A program made the position numbers and the translations under genes. This document shows positions 1 through 8,800 of a stretch of DNA of 64,000 nucleotides, piece by piece. Numbering within the stretch: position 1 is the first letter of the stretch; the number at the start of each line of letters is the position of its first letter. Under the pieces are notes generated by a model. That model was not told the DNA's origin, ran no database searches, and worked only from the letters and a program-made list of their open reading frames with translations. Location of the stretch: positions 48,941-112,940 of the forward strand of contig CBFFRQ010000149.1 in assembly GCA_965644315.1 (NCBI GenBank), read 5' to 3'. Origin of the DNA: Caecitellus pseudoparvulus (taxonomy: Eukaryota; Bigyra: Bicosoecida).

Positions 1-1544
1 TCACCATCGCGGAACATATCTAATATTTCAGGTTGAACATCCCCCTTTTTTCTACCTTTTCGCCCTCTTGTTCGGTCTGCTACTGGTTGGGCTTGTCCTG
101 CTGTGTCGTCTTCGCCTTCTTCTTCGCTTTCTAATTCCTTTAATTCTGCTTCATTCCTTATTAATTTTTGCCTTAAATCTTCCATTGTCTTCTCTAATTT
201 ATTAATTTGTTGTTCAATTTTATTTTGTTCTTTCAATATGATTTTTTCCCTTTCTCTTTCTAATTTATTTAATTGCATTTGATTTAGTCGCACTGTCTGC
301 GCATCTAGTGTGCCTGTTTCTAATATTTCGTTAATTCTTCTTGCTTCATCTACAATTTTAAAATATCTTGTGCGTTCTTTTTCATTTTGAATATCTGGAT
401 TATCTGTGTTTAAACTGTTTAGCCTTGTTGTTAATTGTTCGTATTCTTCTAATAATCTTTCCCTTAGTTGTTCTTGTTCTTGAATTAATTTTTCTAATTT
501 CTGCATTTTTTCGGCTCTATCTTTTGCTCTTTTATATTTTTCTTCGGTTTCTTTAATTTCTTGTAATCTCTTTTTAACGTCTTTTCTATCTGTTAAATTG
601 GCGGTGCGTTGGTCGCTGTCCTTATCGTCTTTATATTGTCTTACGAATCGTTCAATTTCTTGATATGCACTTCTTGGGAGTAAATCTTTTAAATTATCAA
701 CTCCTTTTTTAACCTCTTCATTAATTCGCCTCATATCTTCATTAAATAAATCATTCTTTTTAGCTTTTATTATTTGGTTAAAATCACCGTTAAATTTTTG
801 TAGTCTGTCGGATGGGTTCATATTATAGCTATTTATTAAGGATTGTAAAACTAAATATATTTTAAAAATAACCTCATAATAATCCACACGCTCCAAATAA
901 TCGATATAAGTAGAAGATATTTTATTTTCGGTTCGTCCTTGTCCTGAGCCTTTTTCAGTGATAAATTTGCCGAATAAATCACGACCTATAAATAATTTCT
1001 CCATATTTCCCAAATAATTATCTATATGTGTTTCTGTTATTTGGGCGTATCTTTCTAATGAACTTATTGATAATCCTAAACCGTAGGCTTTTAAATTCCC
1101 TAGCACTTGTTTTGCTTCTTTGGCGTTATTTGTTACTTCTTTTAAAGAAAAATCAACGTTTGAAAGCTCACTAAAAAATAATTCAAATGAAGTTTTTACA
1201 GTTTCAGGCGTTTCAATATCCTCACGTTTTGGAGGTGGAAGCCCTAAATTTAGCGTTTTTAGTTGTTCTGCTCGTCGTTTTAATTGCTCTCTTACTTTCG
1301 TATTATCACTAAGAACACCACCTCGTATATTTCCTAATACCATATTATAATTTAATTGATTACTGTTTCCGCTGAAGCTATCAAGCCTATTAAATGAGCC
1401 CTGAGGTTGTGGTTTAGGTAATTTATATAAACCTTTTAAAAATCGTTCTTCATTTTTAGCGGTTTGTTTTAATCTATTTAATACGTTTCTTTTTGAATAA
1501 TTCGCATATTTCAAATGAAATAAATCTCTTTCTTTATTACTCAT
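1..1544 (-). CDS. Long coiled-coil protein of the AT-rich viral-type block, C-terminus beyond the window edge
   Basis: An uninterrupted minus-strand frame runs from ATG at 1544 to the left edge, at least 514 codons with no stop. The C-terminal half, roughly residues 280 to 500, is dominated by K/E/Q/L/R heptads such as EKMQKLEKLIQEQEQLRERL and reads as a long coiled coil ending in an acidic stretch. The N-terminal half is Asn/Lys-rich with a GSGQGR segment near residue 205. An AT-only TATAT stretch sits directly upstream of the ATG, as at the neighbouring genes. I recognise no family. A structural, scaffold or DNA-handling role is possible but unproven. It is the first of five co-directional genes, and codon use is strongly AT-biased, unlike the host genes beyond 5.9 kb. 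Confidence 0.8.
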   Translation of the reverse strand, partial: MSNKERDLFHLKYANYSKRNVLNRLKQTAKNEERFLKGLYKLPKPQPQGSFNRLDSFSGNSNQLNYNMVLGNIRGGVLSDNTKVREQLKRRAEQLKTLNLGLPPPKREDIETPETVKTSFELFFSELSNVDFSLKEVTNNAKEAKQVLGNLKAYGLGLSISSLERYAQITETHIDNYLGNMEKLFIGRDLFGKFITEKGSGQGRTENKISSTYIDYLERVDYYEVIFKIYLVLQSLINSYNMNPSDRLQKFNGDFNQIIKAKKNDLFNEDMRRINEEVKKGVDNLKDLLPRSAYQEIERFVRQYKDDKDSDQRTANLTDRKDVKKRLQEIKETEEKYKRAKDRAEKMQKLEKLIQEQEQLRERLLEEYEQLTTRLNSLNTDNPDIQNEKERTRYFKIVDEARRINEILETGTLDAQTVRLNQMQLNKLEREREKIILKEQNKIEQQINKLEKTMEDLRQKLIRNEAELKELESEEEGEDDTAGQAQPVADRTRGRKGRKKGDVQPEILDMFRDG

Positions 1545-1607
1545 ATATATTAAATAAGGATATTTTATTTTTATTGTTATATTAATTAATTAACGATAAA
1601 ATAAAAT

Positions 1608-2249
1608 TTAATCTAATAAATGATTTTGTTTTATGTATTTTGAAGCTTCCCCAAGGCTCATATTATGCTCTTTCATCAGTTGTGAAACTAATTTATTCCG
1701 TTTTTTTTGTTTCTCTGATAATTTACGAGGCTTCTTAGCTTTTTTCATTTTACCATATCCAACAGCCTCTAAACCTGCCTTAATATGTTGTCCATATGGA
1801 AGAGCTGGAGAAATGGCTTTTATTACCTTTCCTGCGGGCTTCCACACCATATCGAACCCTTTCTTAAAATCCTTCCAGAAGCTACCACCCTTAATATGTC
1901 CGAGGTGTTTCTGTAATTCTTCCGCATATTTTTCGCCTAATTTCTGACCCCCTAAAAATTCACCCTGCTCACGGTCTGGAATTTTTGCCTTTTTAGCTCG
2001 TTTTCCTCCTACGGTTCTTTTTGTGCTTCCTAATAGACCCTCGAGGCGTTTATCTGTATATGGTTCGGTGTTTAATTCGCCATAACTTCGTCCTCCGTAA
2101 GTGCGGTTATGTTGTGATGGTAAGTGAATAAGTTGCGGAAAATATACTGTATGACCTTTACCCCCTTCAACTGTTGAATTTTCAAGGGTTCTTGATTGTT
2201 CCATATTTAATAATAAATCCCTTAGTTCTTGGTTTTCTACTTGTGACAT
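1608..2249 (-). CDS. Basic viral-type protein with pVI-like amphipathic segment and C-terminal KKR/SLGEA motif
   Basis: This 213-residue protein starts at ATG 2249, just downstream of a TATATATA stretch. Residues about 120-150 form a Gly-Gly-Ser-Phe-Trp-led amphipathic segment (GGSFWKDFKKGFDMVWKPAG) followed by a hydrophobic P-x-LPYG stretch. The layout recalls the membrane-active helix of adenovirus protein VI and similar segments in small dsDNA viruses. The last 50 residues are Lys/Arg-rich and contain KLVSQLMKEHNMSLGEASKY, a motif style seen in proteins of giant-virus-associated mobile elements, probably binding nucleic acid. The family link is pattern recognition, not a search result. A minor virion or core protein is the likeliest role. 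It lies 63 bp upstream of the next gene on the same strand, and no intron is evident. Confidence 0.7.
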   Translation of the reverse strand: MSQVENQELRDLLLNMEQSRTLENSTVEGGKGHTVYFPQLIHLPSQHNRTYGGRSYGELNTEPYTDKRLEGLLGSTKRTVGGKRAKKAKIPDREQGEFLGGQKLGEKYAEELQKHLGHIKGGSFWKDFKKGFDMVWKPAGKVIKAISPALPYGQHIKAGLEAVGYGKMKKAKKPRKLSEKQKKRNKLVSQLMKEHNMSLGEASKYIKQNHLLD

Positions 2250-2278
2250 ATAATATATATAACTATATTTTTTTTTCC

Positions 2279-4261
2279 TTAGCGTAAAATAAATTTTTTA
2301 GTGTGAATATTTAAAATATTTTTTAGTATATCTTTTAATTTATTTAGGTTTTGCTCCATTGTTTGAGGTTGTTTTAATATTGTTCTTATAGTTTGTAAAA
2401 TATTATTTTCCTTTTTTAAATAGGAATTTACACTGTATATATTAGATAACCTATAAATAAAACTTTCTATCGTATTTTTTATTTTATCGTTATTTGTTTT
2501 TGTTTCTAAATTTATTAACGTTAAAATAGCTACAATATCATTTATTACACTGTATAATATGCCAACTTCACCATTAAAAAAATTTGTTAATTCTTGTAGT
2601 CTTTTTAAAGTTTTTTCTTTTATTTTATCGCTTTTATTGTAAGTGTAAATATGTTTTAGTTTGGAATATTCACGTTTTAAAGCCTTGTAATATTCACCCT
2701 TCATTATATACGTTTTTATTTGGTCGTTTAATGTGTCCTTAATATTTACTCTATAATTATTTATTCTTTTATTTTGCTTATCCCTTAATTCGTATATTAT
2801 GGAAAAATCCATATATTTATTTCTTGTGAATCCTAAAGCGTCTATTTTTATTAATCCATCCGTTTTAAATGCTTGTTTTAGTGTGATTGTCTCGCCGTTT
2901 AATAGTGTTTTTTTTCCGTTTAATACTTCATCAGCAGTCCAACGCATAATATGAAATCTTAAAGCGTCTTTTATTTCTGCTAATTCTGCAGGTGTTGGAT
3001 TTTCCTTAATTAATTTATATAATTTGGCTTTTTCTATTTCGCTTAAAAATGATAACTTATTTTTTATATCTTCCTTTATTTGGCTTGGTTTGTATCCTAT
3101 TAATTTATTATTTTTTTTATAAATATTGGGTAAAATTTCAAATGGTCTATATTCACCGATTTTTATATCATCATAAATTAAATATATATTTTGTGCTTTT
3201 ATTAATTGTTTTACTTTATTTTGAAATTCTTTAACAAATTTATTTAAATTATCAACTTTAACGACTTCATATAAATCAAAATCTGAGGGGTAAATAGTCG
3301 CTTTTATTGCAGACGAGCCCATAACCTCAACATTATTTATATTAAATGAAAGAGCTTTTATTATTTCTATTGTATCGATTCCGTAATTTTGAGGCTTTTT
3401 TTTTGTTAATACTGACCCAGCACCCGTTATTTTATTCCACCAAGCCCCAAGGCGTGTGGCTACCTTTGACACTGGCGATAAATAAGAAGCGTTTTTTTTT
3501 AAATTATCGTAAATCTCGGATATATCCTGATATATAAATTTTGTTGTTCTGTCACTGCTTAAATTATTAGCTTCTAAAATTGATAATATGAAATTTTGGC
3601 AATTATTACTAAATGCATCATAATCAAAATATTTTTTATCGCCCATAAATTCCCTTGTTTTTTTTAACATTTGATTTAAATTTAAGCCTCCTTGATATTT
3701 TTCAACTGGTGTGCTTTCGCTGTGTTTATTTTGTTTTACATTAAAAGACACGTTTATTTCTGCGTTTTTCTCAACCACTACATAACGCCCATTAATAGAA
3801 CAAATTAAAGATAAATGAAAAAAATTATCAAATCCGTAATTATGCATAAGTTCCTTAAAATAACCAAAAGAAAGCGTATTTAATATATTAATTAAAGTTT
3901 TTTGAACTGGTGTGCGAACTATCATAATATTAGTTATTGGTTTATCGCCTACTTCTTTTAATGTGCGTTTTGTTTCGTTCGTGTAATCTGTGCGGTAATT
4001 AAAAGGCTTTGTTATGTTATCTTCAATCCTATCTATTGGTTTAAATTTATCTTTTACTTTATTATAACCTTTCTTTAAAAATGAAAATGTTGAACTTGCA
4101 CCTTTACGGAAAAAATCACCGATTCCTGAGCCGTGGAAGCTACTTAATATAATTTGTTTTAATTCTGCTTTTTTTATTTGTTTTGGTGGATATTCTCCAT
4201 AAAGCTCTTTATATAATCCTTTTAATTCCGCTTTTGTTAAATTATACGCTTGAGCTTTCAT
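2279..4261 (-). CDS. Three-part viral-type protein: amphipathic helix, H/NC (LRAT/NlpC-P60-like) domain, nucleotidyltransferase-like domain
   Basis: A 660-residue protein from ATG 4261. After a Lys-rich N-terminus, residues about 42-75 (HGSGIGDFFRKGASSTFSFL onward) form a Gly-led amphipathic segment like that of the gene at 1608-2249. Residues about 105-235 hold an invariant-looking His (FFHLSLIC) followed about 85 residues later by FSNNCQNFI, the H...NC arrangement of permuted papain-fold (LRAT/NlpC-P60-like) enzymes. Residues about 310-335 have MGSSAIKATIYPSDFDLYEV, matching the GS...DxD signature of the nucleotidyltransferase beta superfamily. A later KIDALGF with an Asp is a candidate third metal ligand near residue 475. 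The domain order is unusual. It could be a virion-associated, membrane-active multi-enzyme protein. Substrates cannot be told from sequence. Confidence 0.75.
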   Translation of the reverse strand: MKAQAYNLTKAELKGLYKELYGEYPPKQIKKAELKQIILSSFHGSGIGDFFRKGASSTFSFLKKGYNKVKDKFKPIDRIEDNITKPFNYRTDYTNETKRTLKEVGDKPITNIMIVRTPVQKTLINILNTLSFGYFKELMHNYGFDNFFHLSLICSINGRYVVVEKNAEINVSFNVKQNKHSESTPVEKYQGGLNLNQMLKKTREFMGDKKYFDYDAFSNNCQNFILSILEANNLSSDRTTKFIYQDISEIYDNLKKNASYLSPVSKVATRLGAWWNKITGAGSVLTKKKPQNYGIDTIEIIKALSFNINNVEVMGSSAIKATIYPSDFDLYEVVKVDNLNKFVKEFQNKVKQLIKAQNIYLIYDDIKIGEYRPFEILPNIYKKNNKLIGYKPSQIKEDIKNKLSFLSEIEKAKLYKLIKENPTPAELAEIKDALRFHIMRWTADEVLNGKKTLLNGETITLKQAFKTDGLIKIDALGFTRNKYMDFSIIYELRDKQNKRINNYRVNIKDTLNDQIKTYIMKGEYYKALKREYSKLKHIYTYNKSDKIKEKTLKRLQELTNFFNGEVGILYSVINDIVAILTLINLETKTNNDKIKNTIESFIYRLSNIYSVNSYLKKENNILQTIRTILKQPQTMEQNLNKLKDILKNILNIHTKKFILR

Positions 4262-4315
4262 AATGTATATATATAATAGGTTGATAATTTATTTAAATAA
4301 AATATTTATTAATAC

Positions 4316-4519
4316 TTAATTTAAATTATTGTATTCTTTTAATAGTTCTACATATTCATTTATCTCGTGAGGTAAAAAATATATTGAAATTTGAGAATAA
4401 AAAAACGGACGGTTAATATCCATAAATCCACTAATGCTCTCATTAAATCGCTCTTTTAATGAAACAGTTTTTAAATATTGTTGATTGGTTTTTGAGATGA
4501 ACTCCATATAATATAACAT
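4316..4519 (-). CDS. Small unknown protein with duplicated promoter/start region
   Basis: A 67-codon frame from ATG 4519, with a second in-frame ATG four codons later (MLYYMEF). No family is recognised and no signal peptide or membrane segment is seen. Support for its being real comes from the upstream DNA: the start codon context and the 35 bp at 4526-4560 are almost identical to those in front of the gene at 4567-5196, which begins MGYYMEV. The gene is co-directional with the rest of the AT-rich block and ends about 55 bp before the start of the 660-residue gene. It may be a truncated paralogue or simply share a promoter module. Confidence 0.5.
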   Translation of the reverse strand: MLYYMEFISKTNQQYLKTVSLKERFNESISGFMDINRPFFYSQISIYFLPHEINEYVELLKEYNNLN

Positions 4520-4525
4520 ATAATT

Positions 4526-4560
4526 AAATCTTTAAGTGGTTTTGTTTAAGTATAAAAATA
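4526..4560 (-). promoter_or_regulatory. Putative viral promoter module, copy 1
   Basis: A 35-bp sequence identical to 5203-5237 lies directly upstream of the gene starting at 4519. On the coding strand it contains TATTTTTATACTTAAAC and ACCACTTAAAG, followed by an AT-only stretch to the ATG. Perfect conservation in otherwise diverged AT-rich DNA suggests either a functional promoter or a recent local duplication. Confidence 0.5.
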
Positions 4561-4566
4561 ACATAT

Positions 4567-5196
4567 TTAAAAAATTTCAGGTGGATTAAATGCAAAAAAA
4601 ATATGCTCTTGTGTTATATTTTCAATTTTTGCATAAAATTTAACCAGTTCTTTATCAATATAATAATGGGTATTACAATATCTATTATCCGATTTTTTAA
4701 TATGTTTATATTCTTCGTGTAACGTATTTTTTAATTTATTATAAATAATATCATAATTTAAACAATCTATATATTTATATATTGAGCGTATATTATATTT
4801 AAATCCAAAATTAATTAAATCAATTTTTTTATTATTATCACTAATCTCTAATTTAACGCCAATAAAAATTTTTTCATTTCGAAACTTTTGAAAGTATGGT
4901 TCGTTATCTACTTGTATTAATTTTACCGTTTTTTTTAATTCTTCATAATTTTTTAATCGTTTTCTAAATATACAATATCCAAAATAATTTTTTATGGATT
5001 TATGATTTAAATCGTATCTCATTAAAATATATTCAGAATCCCATAATTTAGTTTCATAATAATTATTTATTAATGTGCTTATTTTTGTTGCATAAAATAA
5101 TTGATCTTTAAATATATCTTTGATAGTAATATTATTATGTTCATTTGTAAAATTAAATAAATAAAATTTAATATCAACCTCCATATAATATCCCAT
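4567..5196 (-). CDS. Unknown AT-rich viral-type protein, 209 aa
   Basis: A 209-residue frame from ATG 5196; a second ATG at codon 5 (MGYYME) may be the true start. The protein is rich in Asn, Lys, Ile and Tyr, with no predicted membrane span and no motif I can assign. It contains a Tyr/Ile-rich central part and a C-terminal FAFNPPEIF. It is the gene nearest the AT/GC junction, and all genes of the block point away from that junction, which fits the arrangement at one end of a small integrated dsDNA element. Its promoter region (5203-5237) is shared with the gene at 4316-4519. Confidence 0.6.
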   Translation of the reverse strand: MGYYMEVDIKFYLFNFTNEHNNITIKDIFKDQLFYATKISTLINNYYETKLWDSEYILMRYDLNHKSIKNYFGYCIFRKRLKNYEELKKTVKLIQVDNEPYFQKFRNEKIFIGVKLEISDNNKKIDLINFGFKYNIRSIYKYIDCLNYDIIYNKLKNTLHEEYKHIKKSDNRYCNTHYYIDKELVKFYAKIENITQEHIFFAFNPPEIF

Positions 5197-5202
5197 ATAA
5201 AT

Positions 5203-5237
5203 AAATCTTTAAGTGGTTTTGTTTAAGTATAAAAATA
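5203..5237 (-). promoter_or_regulatory. Putative viral promoter module, copy 2
   Basis: This is the second perfect copy of the 35-bp element at 4526-4560, upstream of the gene starting at 5196. Similarity continues through the start codon (ATG, then TATTATATGGAG) in both places, so the duplicated unit includes the first codons. Confidence 0.5.
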
Positions 5238-5755
5238 ATAAAAAAATAACAATTGAAGAGGCTTTTATTATATACTCTATTATTTATTTTATTGGTGATG
5301 CCTTTTAATATCTCATTTGATGAAGCCTATTTTATTGATTGATTGACTGATTAATAAAATAATTAATTGACTGATTGAATAAATATATATTTTCCCTAGC
5401 ACTTTTTATATCCCTAACTATTTTTATTTATTTTTTAAAAATTTATTGATTGAGCGAATGTATGAAGGTTTTATATGCTTTTAGAAGGTTATACTGTTTT
5501 AGGGTAAAAATAAGGGTTAAATCCCTAAAAAAAAAAAACTTTTTTTATTTTATTATTTCTGAAAGATATTATTTTTTTTTGGGGTAATTTTAAAATTTTA
5601 ACCCTAAAAACTTTAATTATTTATATTTTTATTATTAGGGACTAAATAAGGGATAAATCCCTAAAAAAGAAAAACTATTTTTATTTTATTATTTATAAAA
5701 AATATTATTTTTTTTTGGGGACTTTATATTATAATATTTTCTTACGAAAATCCTT
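5238..5755. repeat. AT-tract non-coding end of the viral-type block with two diverged direct repeats
   Basis: No coding frame is supported. The segment holds runs of A and T, GATTGATTGACTGATT-type short repeats near 5335-5380, and two copies of a roughly 73-bp unit. Each copy begins AAGGG(T/A)TAAATCCCTAAAAAA and ends in a T-run plus GGGG, at about 5512-5583 and 5648-5720. Such structure next to the composition boundary fits a terminal or subterminal repeat of an integrated element. The partner terminus is outside the window, so an inverted-repeat pair cannot be tested. Confidence 0.5.
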
Positions 5756-5885
5756 TTAATTTCCCATATGAGAAATACCATAAAATATAATTTCGCAGAA
5801 ATTAAATGCGGAGCAAGGAGGAGGAATGAGAAATAAGCGGAGCGAAATAATCTCCTTCCTCCTTTGTTGTTCTATTATGCTTATC
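5756..5885. other. Junction between AT-rich element and GC-rich host DNA, hairpin-rich
   Basis: Base composition switches within about 130 bp. The junction contains a perfect palindrome (TAATTTC at 5788-5794 with GAAATTA at 5798-5804). It also has an imperfect inverted repeat formed by AAGGAGGAGGAA near 5815 and TTCCTCCTTTG near 5856, and GCGGAGC occurs twice. Immediately right of it, host coding sequence for an RCC1-repeat protein is open but has no start codon. The true insertion point is likely between about 5,850 and 5,890. Confidence 0.5.
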
Positions 5886-8800
5886 GCGTGACGACTGCAC
5901 CCCTCATCCAAACTCAGCCCGGAGCATTTGTGGTGGGGGTGTCCGCTGGCTGGCATCATGCGTGTGCGCTGTTCACCGGCGGGCGTGTGGCCTGCTGGGG
6001 CCAGCCCGCGGAGGAAGACGAGTACAATTATGGCGGTCGAGGGCGGCTCGGGTATGGCAACTTGGACTGGGTGGGGCTGGCCAACAGGACTTCAGTTGCC
6101 GAGGCTGGGTATGTGAATACGTCTGCAGCCGTGGTGGAAGTGTTTGCCGGCGCCCGCACCACATGTGTGACGCTGGTGGACGGGGGTGCCCAGTGCTGGG
6201 GTGAGGGTGCAGGGGGCCTGTTGGGGTACGGCAATGTGGATGACATCGGAGATGATGAGGTGCCAGCCTCGGTGGGGCCACTGCCGCTGACCAAGAATGT
6301 GCGCAGCATGATTGTGGGTGCGCGATTCACCTGTGCGATCTTCGACTCCGGCGACTTGCACTGCTGGGGAAGCGCAGCGTACGGGCAGCGCGGCGACGGC
6401 GGGGGCGGTGACCGTGCCGCAGATGGCGTGCCCATGTTCCTCATGGCGCCAGTGCGGTATGCCTTGGATCTGGGCATGATGGTGACTCTGGGGGGCATTG
6501 ATACAAACCTGGCAGTGGTCGGCAGTCGTGGCGCGTGGGGCAGCGTCGCGGAAGTGTTCAGCGGGGGGGACACAAACCTGGGCGGGCTGGTGGCAGTGCC
6601 CCCTTGGCTGCTGCAAATCATGCAGGGGGCGTACTGGGTGGACATTCCCACGCCCACTGCGGTGTTCGGCTCAGCATGCTCGGGGTCTGGCATGCCGACC
6701 ACTGAAGCCAACGGCATTTGCGCCGCTGACAGCAGCTGCTCGGTAGTGGCAGGGGGAACGGCTGTGCAGCCTTGGTCCATGTCCTGTGTGTGGCCAGAGG
6801 ATTGGGCAACCTCCCCTGTGCTGCGCGTTGACGCCGTCCGCTCTGCAGCAGACGTGTCCACCCGCCCCCGTGTGCCCAGCACGGGGGGCGTGCCGCTGGC
6901 TCTGATCGGCTCCTTCTGGCCTCTCGTGCTGCAAACGCCGGATCCATCTGCGTTGTTGCCGTCTGGGGCTGCCTTTTGGGTTCAAGTCGGGGAAGCACAG
7001 TGCACGGGAGCTCGAGTCCTGTCAGCGACGCTCATTTCTTGCACGGCCCCTGCTCTGCCAGACGCAGACGTGTCTGGGGGCGTGGGAGTGACGCTGCACC
7101 ACGTCTTCGATTCTCCTGCCGGCTCTGTGGGTGCACAAGAGGTGCTGCTGTATGCACAACCCTCCCTCACGGTGGCCCTTCCCAGCAGCGGCTTTCCTCA
7201 GGGTGGTGGGGCTGTCGTGTTGCGTGGGGAGCACTTGGCCCAGCGGGCTGTCAATGGCTCTAACTTGCAGTATGAGCTGCCGCCAGCAGCCAGTGAAGTC
7301 TTCGTCGCGAATACCAGCGAGCCTGGCGCAGTTCCCATGACATCATGCCCACTACTTCTCCCCCTCCTGGCAGGTGAAGTGCGGTGCTTGCTTGGGCCTG
7401 GTACAGGCAGCGTGTGGCTGCGCATGACAGTGGCAGGGCAAACGACACAGTCCGTGCGGGTGGACTACGCTGTGCCGGAGCTCCTGAGCGTGGAGCCCGC
7501 CGAGCTGCTGACGACCAACGACTCCTCCGCTGCCAACTTGGTGTTTGCCGGCCAGAACTTCGGCACGCCCGGGACGCCGCTGCATGCATCTGTGGCCGGC
7601 ATTCCTTGCACAACGACAACTCGGCTGAGTGCTACTGCAGTACAATGCGGTGGCCTGCCGACTGACGCGCTCTACGGGGTGTCAGAGACAGTTGGTGCCG
7701 AGGTGCAGGTGGGCGAGGCTTCAGCTGCCCTTCCACAGGCAGTGCGGGTTGTCGGCAGCATGAGCCTGGTGTCCCTGGAACCGGTGCCGCTGCCTGCTTC
7801 TGGCGGCCTCGTGACTATGTACGGAGTCGGCCTTGGGCGGTCACCAGCATCCGCAGGTGCAGGTGGTGACGTGGCAGACGTTGTCTTCGGCTCAGGCACC
7901 AACAGTGTGCGGTGTACCAACATCTCCGCAGATGCCAGCCAGCTCACTTGCCAGCTTCCTGCTGGGGCGGGCCCACTGGGAGTCGTTCGCGCTGTGCGTG
8001 TGGGGGAGTGGTGGCCACACTGCAAGGCGAGTACATCCAGTATAGCCCCACATCAGCCACGGGCGTGTCTGTGGCACGCTTGGTCGTGTCTGCGCCAGAC
8101 ATGGCATATGCTCAGTCCTTCAGCATCACGGGGAGGAATTTCGCCTCCCGCAGCGGTGCTCCAGAAGTGTCCAGCGCTTTGGTCGTAACTGTGAATGGTA
8201 TCAGCTGTCCTTCTGTAGAATGGGTGTCGCTTGAGCGGGTGAACTGCTCAGGGCTCGTTGTCCCGCACACCACAAGTACCCCCCTCCAGCTACAGGTCTC
8301 GCTGCCCGGGCTATGGAGTACCACGCCACTGGTTCTTCCTGTACAAACTCAGCCCCTCGTGGCAGCCGTGTTGCCGCCCCTCGTCTCGGCGGGCGGCGGG
8401 CGCACCATCCGCATTGTCGGCAGCGGCTTCGTGCCAGGTGGGGGCATGGGGCCAGGCCCCACCTCCTTCGTGAACGTCACAGTCGGAAAGGCGGCTTGTG
8501 GGGCGGTGCACGTTCTGAGCGATGGGGAGATCGCCTGTCAGTCTCCGTCCTTGGACGCCGCCGGCGCAAGCTCCAGCGAGGTGCGCGTGCATACAGCAGC
8601 TGGGTGGGACAGCGGGCCCGGCCCCGAGTTGCTGTTTTCCACGCCCGAGGTCTTGCGGGTTCAAGGCCTTGCCGTGCAGCATGCTGTCCTTGGCGCACCT
8701 GGCGATGTTGCCACGCTGACCCTGGACGGGCTGGCCCTGGGCGACCCTGCGGCAGGGGCTGGAAACGGCTCGCTCATGCTGGGCGACATGGAGTGCAGGG

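Noticed and set aside
5335-5380. GATTGATTGACTGATT run as an origin or telomere-like repeat
   Set aside because: It is too short and irregular, and is better described as part of the AT-rich non-coding end.
5756-5959. Minus-strand ORF of 67 codons across the junction
   Set aside because: It overlaps the composition boundary and the antisense of RCC1-coding sequence, and has no protein-like features.
6028-6882. Long antisense ORFs under the RCC1/IPT gene, up to 284 codons
   Set aside because: GC-rich coding DNA leaves antisense frames open. Their translations are Pro/Arg/Thr-rich low complexity, whereas the sense strand has recognisable domains.
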